This document shows positions 49,536 to 58,122 of a stretch of 64,000 bases of DNA, piece after piece. A program made the position numbers and the translations under genes. The notes beneath the pieces are model-generated. The model saw only the letters and a program-made list of their open reading frames with translations. It did no database searches and was not told the origin of the DNA. Source of the stretch: Kitasatospora sp. MAA4 (GTDB taxonomy: Bacteria > Actinomycetota > Actinomycetes > Streptomycetales > Streptomycetaceae); assembly GCF_029893355.1 (NCBI RefSeq), contig NZ_JARZAI010000018.1:62001-126000 (forward strand), written 5' to 3'. How positions within the stretch are numbered: the stretch's first letter is position 1; every line of letters starts with the position of its first letter.

Positions 49536-51242
49536 ATGGCCCGCCCCGTACCGTCCAGCCACTCGCTCGCCGTCGTCGCCCGGGTGCAGGCCGCGCTGTC
49601 CGCCCCCGGCACGCCGTTCGCGGTGACCGAGACGCCGCAGGGGCCGCGCTACACCAGCGGGCCCGCCGTGCTGCGCGAGGTCCTGGAAGCCACCCTGGCG
49701 CACGGCGACCGGCCGTTCCTGGTGCTGGGCGAGAACAGCTACAGCTACGCCGAGCACTACGCGGCGGCGGCCGCGCTGGCCCACCGCTGCCTGGACCGGT
49801 ACGGGCTGCGCCCGGGCGACCGGGTGGCGATCGCGATGCGCAACCTGCCCGAGTGGCAGGTCGCCTTCTGGGCAACCCAGTTGGCCGGGCTGATCGCCGT
49901 CCCGCTGAACGCCTGGTGGTCGGGCGAGGAGCTGGGTCATGCGCTGGACGACTGCTCGCCCCGCCTGATCGTCGCCGACGCCGAACGCGTCGAGCGGCTC
50001 GGACCCTGGCTCGCCGCCTGCGGCGCGGACCGTCCCTGGCTGCTCACCGTGGGCGTCGCCGACGCCCCCGTCCCGGGCACCGAACGGTACGAGCGGCTGC
50101 CCGCCCCCGCCGACGGCATGCCGGCCCCCGAGGTGGCGGTCTCCCCCGAGGACGACGCGACCATCATGTACACCTCGGGCACCACCGGCCGCCCCAAGGG
50201 CGTGACCGCCACCCAGTCCGCCTGGTGCGCCGCCACCATGAGCCCGCGCTTCTTCGCCGCCACCGCCGTCCTGACGGCCGGTCGGGAACCCGCCCAGGCC
50301 ACCCCGCAGACGGCGTTGCTGACCTGGCCGTTCTTCCACGTCGCCGCCTTCACCACGCTGTTCCCGCTGATGGCGAGCGGCGGCACGGCCGTCCTGCTGC
50401 GCAAGTGGGATCCCGCGCTCGCGCTGGAGCTGATCGCCCGCCACGAGATCACCGCGTTCACGGGCGTGCCCACCACCGCGCTCGGGCTGCTGGACGCCGT
50501 CGACCGCGCGCAGGCGTCGCTGCCGAGCCTCGCAACGATCAGCACCGGTGGCGCCGCCGCACCGCCGGAGCTGCCCCGGCGGATCGCCGAGCGGTTCGCC
50601 GGCCGGATGGAGGCCCGCAACGGCTACGGGCTGACCGAGACCTGCGGCAGCGTGATCGCCAGCGTGGGCACCCGCTACTTCGAGTTCCCCGGCAGCATCG
50701 GCCGCCCCTCCCCCGCGGTGTCCGTACGGATCGCGGATCCGTCCGGCGCGGCGCTGCCCGAGGGGGAGGTCGGCGAGCTGCGCCTGCGCGGGCAGGCGGT
50801 CTTCCGCGGCTACTGGAACAACCCGCAGGCCACCGCCGAGGCGTTCGCCGACGGCTGGTTCCGCACCGGCGACCTGGCCTGCCTGCGGGACGGCGAGCTC
50901 TACATCGTCGACCGGATCAAGGACCTGGTGATCCGCGGCGGCGAGAACGTCTACTGCGTGGAGGTGGAGGGCGTCCTGCACGACCACCCGGCGGTGGCGG
51001 ACGTGGCGGTGCTGGGCGTCCCGCACCCGGTCCTCGGGGAGGAGGTCGCCGCCGTGGTGCTGCTGCGCCCCGGGGCGCACGCCGACGCGGACGAGCTGCG
51101 GGCGCACGTGGCCGGCCGCCTGGCGGCGTTCAAGGTGCCGGCCCACGTGCTGTTCCGCACCGGGCCGCTGCCGCGCAACCCGACCGGGAAGCTGCTGAAG
51201 CGCGACCTGCGGGCCGCGGTCGCCGCGGAACTGGCCTCCTAG
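49536..51242 (+). CDS. AMP-dependent acyl-CoA synthetase
   Basis: This 568-residue ANL-superfamily enzyme adenylates a carboxylic acid and transfers it to CoA. Signatures are MYTSGTTGRPKGV (P-loop-like AMP motif), GYGLTETCGS, GELRLRGQAVFRGYWNNP, then GWFRTGDLACLRDGELYIVD, and the terminal KDLVIRGGENVY and GKLLKRDL with the catalytic Lys. The substrate is unknown. It is downstream of the acyl-CoA dehydrogenase, controlled presumably by the tandem TetR. Its stop overlaps the convergent small membrane-protein gene by 4 bases. Confidence 0.92.
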   Translation: MARPVPSSHSLAVVARVQAALSAPGTPFAVTETPQGPRYTSGPAVLREVLEATLAHGDRPFLVLGENSYSYAEHYAAAAALAHRCLDRYGLRPGDRVAIAMRNLPEWQVAFWATQLAGLIAVPLNAWWSGEELGHALDDCSPRLIVADAERVERLGPWLAACGADRPWLLTVGVADAPVPGTERYERLPAPADGMPAPEVAVSPEDDATIMYTSGTTGRPKGVTATQSAWCAATMSPRFFAATAVLTAGREPAQATPQTALLTWPFFHVAAFTTLFPLMASGGTAVLLRKWDPALALELIARHEITAFTGVPTTALGLLDAVDRAQASLPSLATISTGGAAAPPELPRRIAERFAGRMEARNGYGLTETCGSVIASVGTRYFEFPGSIGRPSPAVSVRIADPSGAALPEGEVGELRLRGQAVFRGYWNNPQATAEAFADGWFRTGDLACLRDGELYIVDRIKDLVIRGGENVYCVEVEGVLHDHPAVADVAVLGVPHPVLGEEVAAVVLLRPGAHADADELRAHVAGRLAAFKVPAHVLFRTGPLPRNPTGKLLKRDLRAAVAAELAS

Positions 51243-51502
51243 TTCACCGGTGCGCCGCTGCGCCAGGCGTCCAGGCCGGCCTGCGAGGCCGCCCGGGCCT
51301 GCTGCAACGCGCGGGCGGCCCTTTCGGTCGGCGGCGTTTCCAGCTGCCGGACCCATCCGCGGCCGGCGGTGGCCAGCGCGACACCGACCATGACCGTGCC
51401 CAGCAGCCCCGCCACCGCGCCGACGCCGCCGAGCAGCAGACCGGCACCGATCAGCTTGCGGTTGGGCTGGAATCCGCCGAAGGACTTCTGATTGATCGCC
51501 AT
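51239..51502 (-). CDS. Small membrane protein, function unknown
   Basis: This 87-residue protein (MAINQKSFGGFQPNRKLIGA start) has a single hydrophobic segment of about 27 residues (GLLLGGVGAVAGLLGTVMVG, extended by VALATAG), possibly a glycine-zipper-like bundle. A short basic C-terminal half follows (RAARALQQARAASQAGLDAW). The ATG at 51502 has a GGTGGA ribosome site. I recognise no family. It converges on the acyl-CoA synthetase with overlapping stops. Confidence 0.7.
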   Translation of the reverse strand: MAINQKSFGGFQPNRKLIGAGLLLGGVGAVAGLLGTVMVGVALATAGRGWVRQLETPPTERAARALQQARAASQAGLDAWRSGAPVN

Positions 51503-51579
51503 GGGTCCACCATCGGCGAGCGGCGCACCACCCGCATCCCGGGCTGGTCCGAACCGGGCCGCTCGGCGAGGGCGGTCGG

Positions 51580-52164
51580 TCAGGCGCCGCCCAGCACGCT
51601 CGCCGAGACGGTCTGCAGCCCGCGGAACAGGTCGCGCCCGCTCGGCACCTGCTCCGGCGCGACCAGCCACTGCGCCGCCAGCCCGGCCAGCATCGCCTGG
51701 TAGAAGATGCCCCGGCTCAGCTCGGTCTCGTTGTCGGGCACCTCGTCCTTGCCCTGGAAGAGCGCGGCGAGGGACAGCCGGGCCATCTTCTGCACCCCGG
51801 ACAGGGCCTCCCTGAGCTCCGGCGCCTGGTCCAGCAGCGTCATCATCTCGAACTGCGCGACCCAGAGCCCGCGGTGCTCCACGAAGGTCTCCAGCACCCG
51901 GTCCCAGCTGGCGACGAAGCGCTCCTCCGGTGTGGCGTGGACGTACGCGGCGTCCGCGAGCGCCGCGCCGAGCGCGTCACCCCACTCGCCGATCGCGTCC
52001 ATCAGCGCGGTGTTCATCAGCGCGTCCTTGGACCCGAAGTGATAGCCGATCGCGGCCAGGCTGACGCCCGAGGCGGTCGCGATGTCCCGCGCGGTGGTCC
52101 GCCCGTAGCCCTTCTCGTACAGACAGCGCTTGGCCCCGGCGAGCAGGGCTTCTCGGTTTCCCAT
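51580..52164 (-). CDS. TetR-family repressor of the adjacent MFS exporter
   Basis: This 194-residue protein has a TetR helix-turn-helix (LLAGAKRCLYEKGYGRTTAR, then DIATASGVSLAAIGYHFGSK) and an all-helical C-terminal domain. It is divergent from the DHA2 exporter gene, with repeated CGTCTTG-type sites in the 96-bp gap, so it most likely represses that exporter and itself. The ligand is unknown. Confidence 0.92.
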   Translation of the reverse strand: MGNREALLAGAKRCLYEKGYGRTTARDIATASGVSLAAIGYHFGSKDALMNTALMDAIGEWGDALGAALADAAYVHATPEERFVASWDRVLETFVEHRGLWVAQFEMMTLLDQAPELREALSGVQKMARLSLAALFQGKDEVPDNETELSRGIFYQAMLAGLAAQWLVAPEQVPSGRDLFRGLQTVSASVLGGA

Positions 52165-52189
52165 GCGCCGATGCTACGGCAGATCCGCA

Positions 52190-52237
52190 CAAGCGTCTTG
52201 GACACCCGTCTTGTACAGACGTCCTAGACAAGCGTCT
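52190..52237. promoter_or_regulatory. Candidate TetR operators in the exporter promoter
   Basis: Three related elements lie in the divergent gap: CAAGCGTCTTG (52190-52200), CGTCT-TGTAC-AGACG (52207-52221, perfect 5-bp arms) and AGAC-AAGC-GTCT (52226-52237, perfect 4-bp arms). Their shared CGTCT/AGACG halves fit one repressor. Confidence 0.6.
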
Positions 52238-52260
52238 CAAACGTCCGTACCGTTCCCCCC

Positions 52261-53838
52261 ATGACCGCAACCACCGGCCTCGCCGGCCGCCGCGCCTGGA
52301 CGGGCCTCGCCGTCCTCCTGCTTCCGACCCTGGTCCTCGCGATGGACATGGGTGTGCTCTTCTTCGCCGTGCCGTTCATCAGCACCGATCTGCGGCCGAG
52401 CGCCACCCAGCAGCTGTGGATCATGGACATCTACTCGTTCCTGCTGGCCGGGCTGCTGATCCCGATGGGCGCGCTGGGCGACCGGATCGGCCGACGGCGC
52501 CTGCTGCTGATCGGCGCGGCCGGCTTCACGGGGGCGTCGTTGCTGACCGCCTACGCCGACGGCGCCGCGCAGCTGATCGCGGCCCGGGCGCTGCTCGGGG
52601 TCGCCGGGTCCACCCTGATGCCCTCAACCCTCGCGCTGATCCGGAACATGTTCCCCGACCCGAAGCAGCGTCAACTCGCCGTCGGCGCCTGGACCGGCGC
52701 GATGACCGGCGGCGCCACGCTCGGTCCGGTGGTCGGCGGGCTGCTGCTCGCGCACTTCTGGTGGGGCTCGGTCTTCCTGGTCTCGGTCCCGGTGATGGCC
52801 CTGCTGCTGCTCGTCGGACCACTCCTGCTGCCCGAGCACCGCTCGCCGCAGAGCGGTGCCTTTGATCTGCCGGGCGCCGCGCTGTCGATCGCGACCGTGC
52901 TGCCCGTGGTCTACGGCATCAAGACGCTGGCCGTCGACGGCTGGAGCCCGGCGCCCGCCCTGGTGCTGGCCGCCGGCCTCGGCCTCGGCGCGCTCTTCGT
53001 CCGGCGCCAGCGGACGGCCGCCCACCCGCTGATCGACCTGGAGCTGTTCCGCATCCGCAGCTACTCCGGATCCATCGCGGTGAACACCGTCGCGATGTTC
53101 GCCATGATGGGCTTCTCCCTCTTCACCTCCCAGTACCTTCAGCTGGTCAAGGGCATGAGCCCGCTCAGCGCCTCGCTCTGGGCGCTGCTGCCGAGCCTGG
53201 GGGTCGGTGCGGCGGTCGGGCTCTCCGGGGCGCTGGCCGGCCGGGTGCGGCCGGCCCGGCAGATGGCGGGCGGGTTCCTGATCGGCGCGGCCGGCTTCGC
53301 GCTGATGACCCTGGTGACCCCGGCCTCCCCGCTCGCCCTGGTGCTCGTCGCGGCCGGCGTGCTCGCCGCCGGGACCGTCGGCACCATGATGCTCACCGCC
53401 GACCTGGTCGTCTCGGCCGCACCGCCCGAGCGGGCCGGCGCCGCCGCCGCCATGTCGGAGACGGCCTCCGAACTGGGCAGCTCGCTGGGCATCGCCGTGC
53501 TCGGCGCGGCCGGCGCCGCGGTCTACCGCTCGCAGCTGAACGGCTCGCTCCCCGCTGCACTGCCGGACGGCGCGGCGCGCGCCGCCCACGACACGCTGGG
53601 CGGTGCGGTCACCGTCGCCGCGCAGCTCCCGGCCCGGGCCGGCGGCGAGCTGCTGACCCTGACGCGTGCGGCCTTCGCGGATGGCATGCACGTGGCGGCG
53701 GTGGTCGGGCTGCTCTTCATGGTCGGCGCCGCGTTCACGGCCAACCGCCTGATGGGTCATCTGCCGACGTCGGCGGTACCGGCAGCCCGGAAGACAGATG
53801 AGACGCGGACCGGTGTCCCGGCAGCGCAGATCCACTGA
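52261..53838 (+). CDS. DHA2-family MFS drug exporter
   Basis: This 525-residue protein is predicted to have 14 transmembrane helices. LPTLVLAMDMGVLFFAVPFI (helix 1 with an acidic residue) and GALGDRIGRRRLLLIGAAGF (loop 2-3) are the DHA2 signatures. The motif C region GPVVGGLLLAHFWWGSVFLV is conserved for antiport. The substrate is unknown. It is divergent from a TetR repressor and thus probably inducible by its substrate. The tail after helix 14 is short and polar. Confidence 0.93.
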   Translation: MTATTGLAGRRAWTGLAVLLLPTLVLAMDMGVLFFAVPFISTDLRPSATQQLWIMDIYSFLLAGLLIPMGALGDRIGRRRLLLIGAAGFTGASLLTAYADGAAQLIAARALLGVAGSTLMPSTLALIRNMFPDPKQRQLAVGAWTGAMTGGATLGPVVGGLLLAHFWWGSVFLVSVPVMALLLLVGPLLLPEHRSPQSGAFDLPGAALSIATVLPVVYGIKTLAVDGWSPAPALVLAAGLGLGALFVRRQRTAAHPLIDLELFRIRSYSGSIAVNTVAMFAMMGFSLFTSQYLQLVKGMSPLSASLWALLPSLGVGAAVGLSGALAGRVRPARQMAGGFLIGAAGFALMTLVTPASPLALVLVAAGVLAAGTVGTMMLTADLVVSAAPPERAGAAAAMSETASELGSSLGIAVLGAAGAAVYRSQLNGSLPAALPDGAARAAHDTLGGAVTVAAQLPARAGGELLTLTRAAFADGMHVAAVVGLLFMVGAAFTANRLMGHLPTSAVPAARKTDETRTGVPAAQIH

Positions 53839-53852
53839 CCCGTACGGGTGAA

Positions 53853-53868
53853 AGTGGTTTAGACCACA
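53853..53868. promoter_or_regulatory. Candidate DasR (dre) site
   Basis: AGTGGTTTAGACCACA at 53853-53868 differs at two of 16 positions from the consensus AGTGGTCTAGACCACT of the GntR-type N-acetylglucosamine regulator DasR. It lies between the exporter stop and the tatA-like gene, about 40 bp upstream of a promoter. The regulated gene would be tatA or the downstream membrane protein. Confidence 0.6.
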
Positions 53869-53909
53869 CAACACCGAAATCCGCAGAATCGGCGCACTTC
53901 ACCGGCTCT

Positions 53910-53939
53910 TTGACCATCGTTTCCCAGCGGGTGTATACG
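53910..53939 (+). promoter_or_regulatory. Promoter upstream of tatA
   Basis: TTGACC (53910-53915) and TATACG (53934-53939) are separated by 18 bp and fit the housekeeping sigma factor consensus. The predicted start gives a leader of roughly 85 bases before the tatA ATG. Confidence 0.65.
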
Positions 53940-54029
53940 TTCGCCCGCCGAGCCAGGCATACTGACGTGGTCGGGCGGTCCCGTCCGGCTATGCAACGGC
54001 GAGTAAACCGAAGGGACCGGTGGTCAGGG

Positions 54030-54311
54030 ATGTTCCGCAACGGTCTGGAGCCCTGGCACCTCCTGGTGGTCCTGGCTGTCATCATCCTGCTGTTCGGCTC
54101 GAAGAAGCTGCCCGAGATGGCACGCGGCCTCGGCAAGTCGATGCGGATCCTGAAGGCCGAGACCAAGGCCATGCGTGAGGACGGCTCACCGGCCGACGGC
54201 ACGGACGCGACGACCGCCGAGTCGACCGCGACCGAGCAGCCCCGCCCGGCCGTGGCCCCCGTCACCGTCACCAAGGTCGACGAGGTCCCGAAGCCGCACA
54301 CCACCGCCTGA
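54030..54311 (+). CDS. tatA: Sec-independent translocase subunit TatA/E
   Basis: This 93-residue protein has one N-terminal transmembrane helix (MFRNGLEPWHLLVVLAVIIL) and the TatA hinge FGSKKLPEMARGLGKSMRIL. An amphipathic helix and an acidic/Thr-rich tail follow. It is a TatA/TatE-type pore component for twin-arginine export. No tatC gene lies nearby, so it is a stand-alone copy. The ATG at 54030 is set by the conserved start (MFRNGLEPWHLL); the upstream frame from 53910 is non-conserved. A DasR-like site lies upstream. Confidence 0.92.
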   Translation: MFRNGLEPWHLLVVLAVIILLFGSKKLPEMARGLGKSMRILKAETKAMREDGSPADGTDATTAESTATEQPRPAVAPVTVTKVDEVPKPHTTA

Positions 54312-54487
54312 GTTTCTGCCGGGCGGCACAGTCTCGACCGGAACCCCCGGTCCGTCAGCTGACGGGCCGGGGGTTCTGTCGTTCGAGTGGCCGTCCGATT
54401 TGTTCTGGTATCTCCTGATCGGAAACGCATCCGTCCCAGGGCACCCTTCGGGCTCCCGCACGGATCGACCCGTGACCGGAGGTACCC

Positions 54488-55828
54488 ATGGGCAGCGCCA
54501 GTCCCGAGCCGGACGACGCGGCGGCGGCCGAACCGGTCGAACTGGTCGAACTGCGCAAGCGGGTCGAGCGCCTGGAGCAGCCCCCCTCCAGGACCGGCCC
54601 CGGGCGTCGGCTTCAGTCGCTGCTCGCCGCCGTGCTGATCCTGCTGGCCTTCCTGCTCACCCCGCTCGGCGTGCTGTCCGTCTGGGTCAACTCGCAGGTC
54701 ACCGACACCGACCGGTACGTCGCCACGGTGGCCCCGCTGGCCCGGAACCCGGCTGTCCAGGCGGCCGTGACCGACCGGGCGACCACCGCGATCATGGGCT
54801 ACCTGCCGATCAGCTCACTCCTGGACCAGGTGGCGCCGACCGACCGGCCACTGCTCAGCTCGCTGCTCGGCACGGTCGGCAGCGCGGTCACCGACGGCCT
54901 CACCGGCTTCGTGCACACCCAGGTGGCCTCGGTGGTGGGCAGCGACTCGTTCGCGGCCCTCTGGACGCAGGCCAACCGGGCGGCGCACGCAGCCGTCGAC
55001 AAGGCGCTGACCGGCGAGGGCGGCGGTGCCGTGCAGATCCAGGGCAACACGGTCACCCTCGACCTGGCGCCGCTGATCGACCAGGCGAAGAGCCGCCTGG
55101 TGGCGGGCGGGCTCTCGGTCGCCGGGCGGATCCCGACCATCCACACCAGCTTCGTGCTGACCGAGTCGTCGGCCGTCGGCAAGGCCCGGACCTATCTGCG
55201 GGTGCTGCAACTGGCCGGGGACTGGCTGCCGGTGGCGGCCGTGCTGTGCGCGGCGGCCGGGGTGCTGCTGTCGGTCCGGCGGCGCCGGGCGCTGGTCACC
55301 GCCGCGCTCGCGATGGCGGTCGGCGCCGGGCTGCTGACCGTCGGGCTGACCGTCTTCCGCGCGCTCTACCTCGACAAGCTGCCGAGCACGGTGGACCAGG
55401 CCGCCGCGGGGGCGGTCTACGACGCGCTCGTGCACTTCCTGCGCGGGACGGTCCGGGCGGTGGTCGCGCTGGGCGTACTGACCGCGCTCGGCGGCTGGGT
55501 GACCGGCCCCGGCCGGCACGCCATGCAGGTGCGCAGCCTGTGGCGGGCGGGCTTCGGCGCGGTCCGGCAGACGGCGCAGCAGCTGGGCCTGCGGCTCGGC
55601 CCGCTCGGCCGGTTCGTCCACCGGTTCAAGCTGTGGCTCTGCTGGGCCGCGTTGGCCGTGGTGGTCGGGCTGTTCCTGACCTGGAGCTATCCGACCGATC
55701 TGGTGGTGTTCTGGCTCGGGGTCGGGCTGCTGGCGGCGCTCGGCGTGCTGGAGTTCCTGGACGATCCTGGCGGGCTCGGCCGTAGGCCCGGTCAGCCGCC
55801 GTCGCTGGGCACGATCCCGGCGCGGTAG
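54488..55828 (+). CDS. Multi-pass membrane protein, function unknown
   Basis: This 446-residue protein has a short coiled-coil N-terminus (VELVELRKRVERLEQ) and a transmembrane helix at about 43-67 (LQSLLAAVLILLAFLLTPLG). A large extracytoplasmic part of about 165 residues follows, then helices near 240-290, 325-345 and 395-440. The extracellular loop holds FVHTQVASVVGSDSFAALWT and VTLDLAPLIDQAKSRLV, which are conserved in actinobacterial integral membrane proteins of unknown function. Its end overlaps the convergent response regulator by 37 bases. Confidence 0.78.
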   Translation: MGSASPEPDDAAAAEPVELVELRKRVERLEQPPSRTGPGRRLQSLLAAVLILLAFLLTPLGVLSVWVNSQVTDTDRYVATVAPLARNPAVQAAVTDRATTAIMGYLPISSLLDQVAPTDRPLLSSLLGTVGSAVTDGLTGFVHTQVASVVGSDSFAALWTQANRAAHAAVDKALTGEGGGAVQIQGNTVTLDLAPLIDQAKSRLVAGGLSVAGRIPTIHTSFVLTESSAVGKARTYLRVLQLAGDWLPVAAVLCAAAGVLLSVRRRRALVTAALAMAVGAGLLTVGLTVFRALYLDKLPSTVDQAAAGAVYDALVHFLRGTVRAVVALGVLTALGGWVTGPGRHAMQVRSLWRAGFGAVRQTAQQLGLRLGPLGRFVHRFKLWLCWAALAVVVGLFLTWSYPTDLVVFWLGVGLLAALGVLEFLDDPGGLGRRPGQPPSLGTIPAR

Positions 55829-56472
55829 GCGTAGCGCACCGCCTGGGCGCGGTCGCGGGCGCCGGTCTTGGCGAAGAGCCGGTTGATGTGGGTCTTGACG
55901 GTCGCCTGGCCGAGGAAGAGGCGCTGGGCGATCTCGGCGTTGGACAGGCCCTCGGCGATCAGCAGCAGCACCTCGCGCTCACGGTCCGTCAGGCCGTCGT
56001 CCACGGGGACGGGCGAAGCAGGGGCGGGGGCGGGGGCCGGCACGGCCGGGGGTCCGCCGGCGAGGGCGGCCACCAGGCGCTGCTGGACCACCGGGTCCAT
56101 CCAGGTCTCCCCCGCGTGCACGGCACGGATGCCGGCCTCGATCCGCTCCGAACCGACGTCCTTGGTCAGGTAGCCCTTGGCGCCCGCGCGCAGGGCGGGG
56201 AAGATCGAGGCGTCGTCCGCGTAGGTGCTCAGCACCAGGACGGGGGTGCCCGGCAGCTGCTCGGCCAGCGCGGCGGTGGCGGCGATGCCGTCCATCACGG
56301 GCATCGACAGGTCCATCAGGACGACGTCCGGTCGGTGTTCCAGCGCGGCGGCGACCGCCTCCTCGCCGTTCCCGGCCAGCGCGACCACCGCCATGCCCTC
56401 GTTGAGGCCCACCAGGAGGGCGAGCCCGTCCCGGGTCACCCGCTGGTCGTCGGCGATCACCACTCGGATCAT
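55792..56472 (-). CDS. NarL/LuxR-family response regulator
   Basis: This 226-residue protein has a receiver domain (MIRVVIADDQRVTRDGLALL, phospho-Asp in VVLMDLSMPVMDG near 54, conserved Lys in GYLTKDVG). An Ala/Pro linker leads to a LuxR helix-turn-helix (LTDREREVLLLIAEGLSNAE, then TVKTHINRLFAKTGARDRAQ). The partner is the kinase encoded directly upstream. In-frame ATGs at 56472, 56484 and 56496 give near-identical products. ATG 56472 (MIRVV) is chosen because family members usually begin there, but all three have GGGG-type sites nearby. The regulated genes are unknown. Confidence 0.92.
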   Translation of the reverse strand: MIRVVIADDQRVTRDGLALLVGLNEGMAVVALAGNGEEAVAAALEHRPDVVLMDLSMPVMDGIAATAALAEQLPGTPVLVLSTYADDASIFPALRAGAKGYLTKDVGSERIEAGIRAVHAGETWMDPVVQQRLVAALAGGPPAVPAPAPAPASPVPVDDGLTDREREVLLLIAEGLSNAEIAQRLFLGQATVKTHINRLFAKTGARDRAQAVRYAYRAGIVPSDGG

Positions 56473-56525
56473 GTCCCCGCCCATCTCCCCGCCCATCTCG
56501 TCATCCCCGTCCTGTAGTTCCCGGC

Positions 56526-57836
56526 TCACGCCGGGACCGCCATGATGACCCGCCAGCCGCCGGGCCCGGCCGCCGGTCCGGCCTCGGCGCTGCCGCCGAC
56601 CCGCTCGATCCGCTCGCGCATCCCGCGCAGCCCGTTGCCCCCGCCGCCGGAGGCAGCCGACGGCGGTGCGCCGGCGCCCGGGCCGTTGGCGACCGTGACC
56701 AGGATGCCGTCCGCACGGTAGTCCAGGACGATCTCGACGGCCGCGCCGAGCGCGTAGCGGGCCGCGTTGGTCAGCGCCTCCTGCACCCCGCGGTAGAGCG
56801 CGAAGCCGGCGTCCGGGTCGCAGGGCCGCCGCGTGCCCAGCACCGAGAACCCGATGGCCAGTTCCAGATCGCGCCGGCTGCGCTCGACCAGCTGCGCCAG
56901 GTCGTCCAGCGCTGGGAGCCGGTCGCCGCGCAGCGCGCCGACGGCCTGCCGGGCCTCGTTCAGCCCCTCCCGGGTCAGCTCGACGCTGCGGTCGATGACC
57001 CCTTGCAGCAGCGCGGACACCTGCTCGCGCTCGCCCAGTCGGCGCGCGCCCTCCAGCTGGATCGACAGCGCCGACAGCGACTGCGCCAGCACGTCGTGCA
57101 GCTCGCGGGCGATCCGCGCCCGCTCGGCCCCGGCGGCGGCCCTGGTCTCGGCCTCCCGGGCGTCCTCCAGCTCGGCCAGCAGCAGTTCGGCGCGGGCCGA
57201 GCTCTCCCGGCTGCGGCGCATCAGCTCGGCCGTGACGGCCAGCACCACGCAGAGCAGCACGGCCGCGGTGACGGACGCCACCGGGTTGTGGACGGTCAGC
57301 ACGAGCACCACCGCGAGCAGCGCCGTGGTCGTCCCGCCGATCACCACGGCCTGGCGGAACTCCAGCCAGATGAAGGTCAGCATCACCGCGGCGGAGACCG
57401 GGATGTCCCCGAGTGCGGCCAATGGCGCCAGCGCGGAGACCCCGAGACCCGCGACCGAGACCAGCACGGCCAGCGCCTGCCGCCAGGCCGCGTCGGCGGG
57501 CCAGCGGCCGGCGGCTGCGAGGATCAGCGGGACGGCGTAGCAGGCCAGTCCGACGCTGAGGGCGAGTCCGGTGCCGGACAGGCCGGGGCGCGGGCTGCCG
57601 GTCCACGCGCAGAGCGCTATCACCGCGAGCATCAGCCAGGTGAGCGGGCGCAGCCGGTGGATCTGGCGCTCGTACCGCTCCTGGACGCGCAGCCTGGCGT
57701 CGGCCAGCCGGACGCTGTCGCCGGCGGCGGGCTGCGCGGTGCCGACCGGGGTGGCGGGGGTCGGGGTGGCGATCGGTCCGGCCGGTGCGTGGGACCGGCC
57801 GGGGCCGTGGCCCGGCTGCTGCGCTGTGCTCGCCAT
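56526..57836 (-). CDS. Sensor histidine kinase (HisKA_3, NarX/DesK-like)
   Basis: This membrane kinase of about 436 residues has five or six transmembrane helices in its first 190 residues, a coiled-coil linker, the HisKA_3 motif ARIARELHDVLAQSLSALSI with the phospho-His, and a HATPase_c domain (GVQEALTNAARYALG and the glycine-rich NGLRGMRERIERVG). It pairs with the downstream NarL-type regulator. The start is uncertain: ATGs at 57836, 57848 and 57914 are in frame without strong ribosome sites, and 57836 was chosen because it leaves only the Pro-rich segment before helix 1. The signal is unknown. Confidence 0.88.
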   Translation of the reverse strand: MASTAQQPGHGPGRSHAPAGPIATPTPATPVGTAQPAAGDSVRLADARLRVQERYERQIHRLRPLTWLMLAVIALCAWTGSPRPGLSGTGLALSVGLACYAVPLILAAAGRWPADAAWRQALAVLVSVAGLGVSALAPLAALGDIPVSAAVMLTFIWLEFRQAVVIGGTTTALLAVVLVLTVHNPVASVTAAVLLCVVLAVTAELMRRSRESSARAELLLAELEDAREAETRAAAGAERARIARELHDVLAQSLSALSIQLEGARRLGEREQVSALLQGVIDRSVELTREGLNEARQAVGALRGDRLPALDDLAQLVERSRRDLELAIGFSVLGTRRPCDPDAGFALYRGVQEALTNAARYALGAAVEIVLDYRADGILVTVANGPGAGAPPSAASGGGGNGLRGMRERIERVGGSAEAGPAAGPGGWRVIMAVPA

Positions 57837-58122
57837 GCTGTGCAGCATAGGGAGGCGGGAGCGGCCCCGGCCAGCCCGACCGGCCGCGGCGGCCCGGAGC
57901 ATCGTGGTGTCCATGCCCCCAGGATCCTGCGGACCCTGCGTGACGGCGTCGACACAGGGGTTGAGCTGCGGGTTGACCCGCGCCGTCAACCCGTGGGTGG
58001 AGCCCGGCCGAAGCTTCCCATCCGACGCCGTTTCATGTCACCCTTCCCAAGCCCAGAACCACTCGCCCGAACCCGGCGTCGTACGGCTGGGCAGAACCTA
58101 AAGGACGCGTGGGGGTACACCC

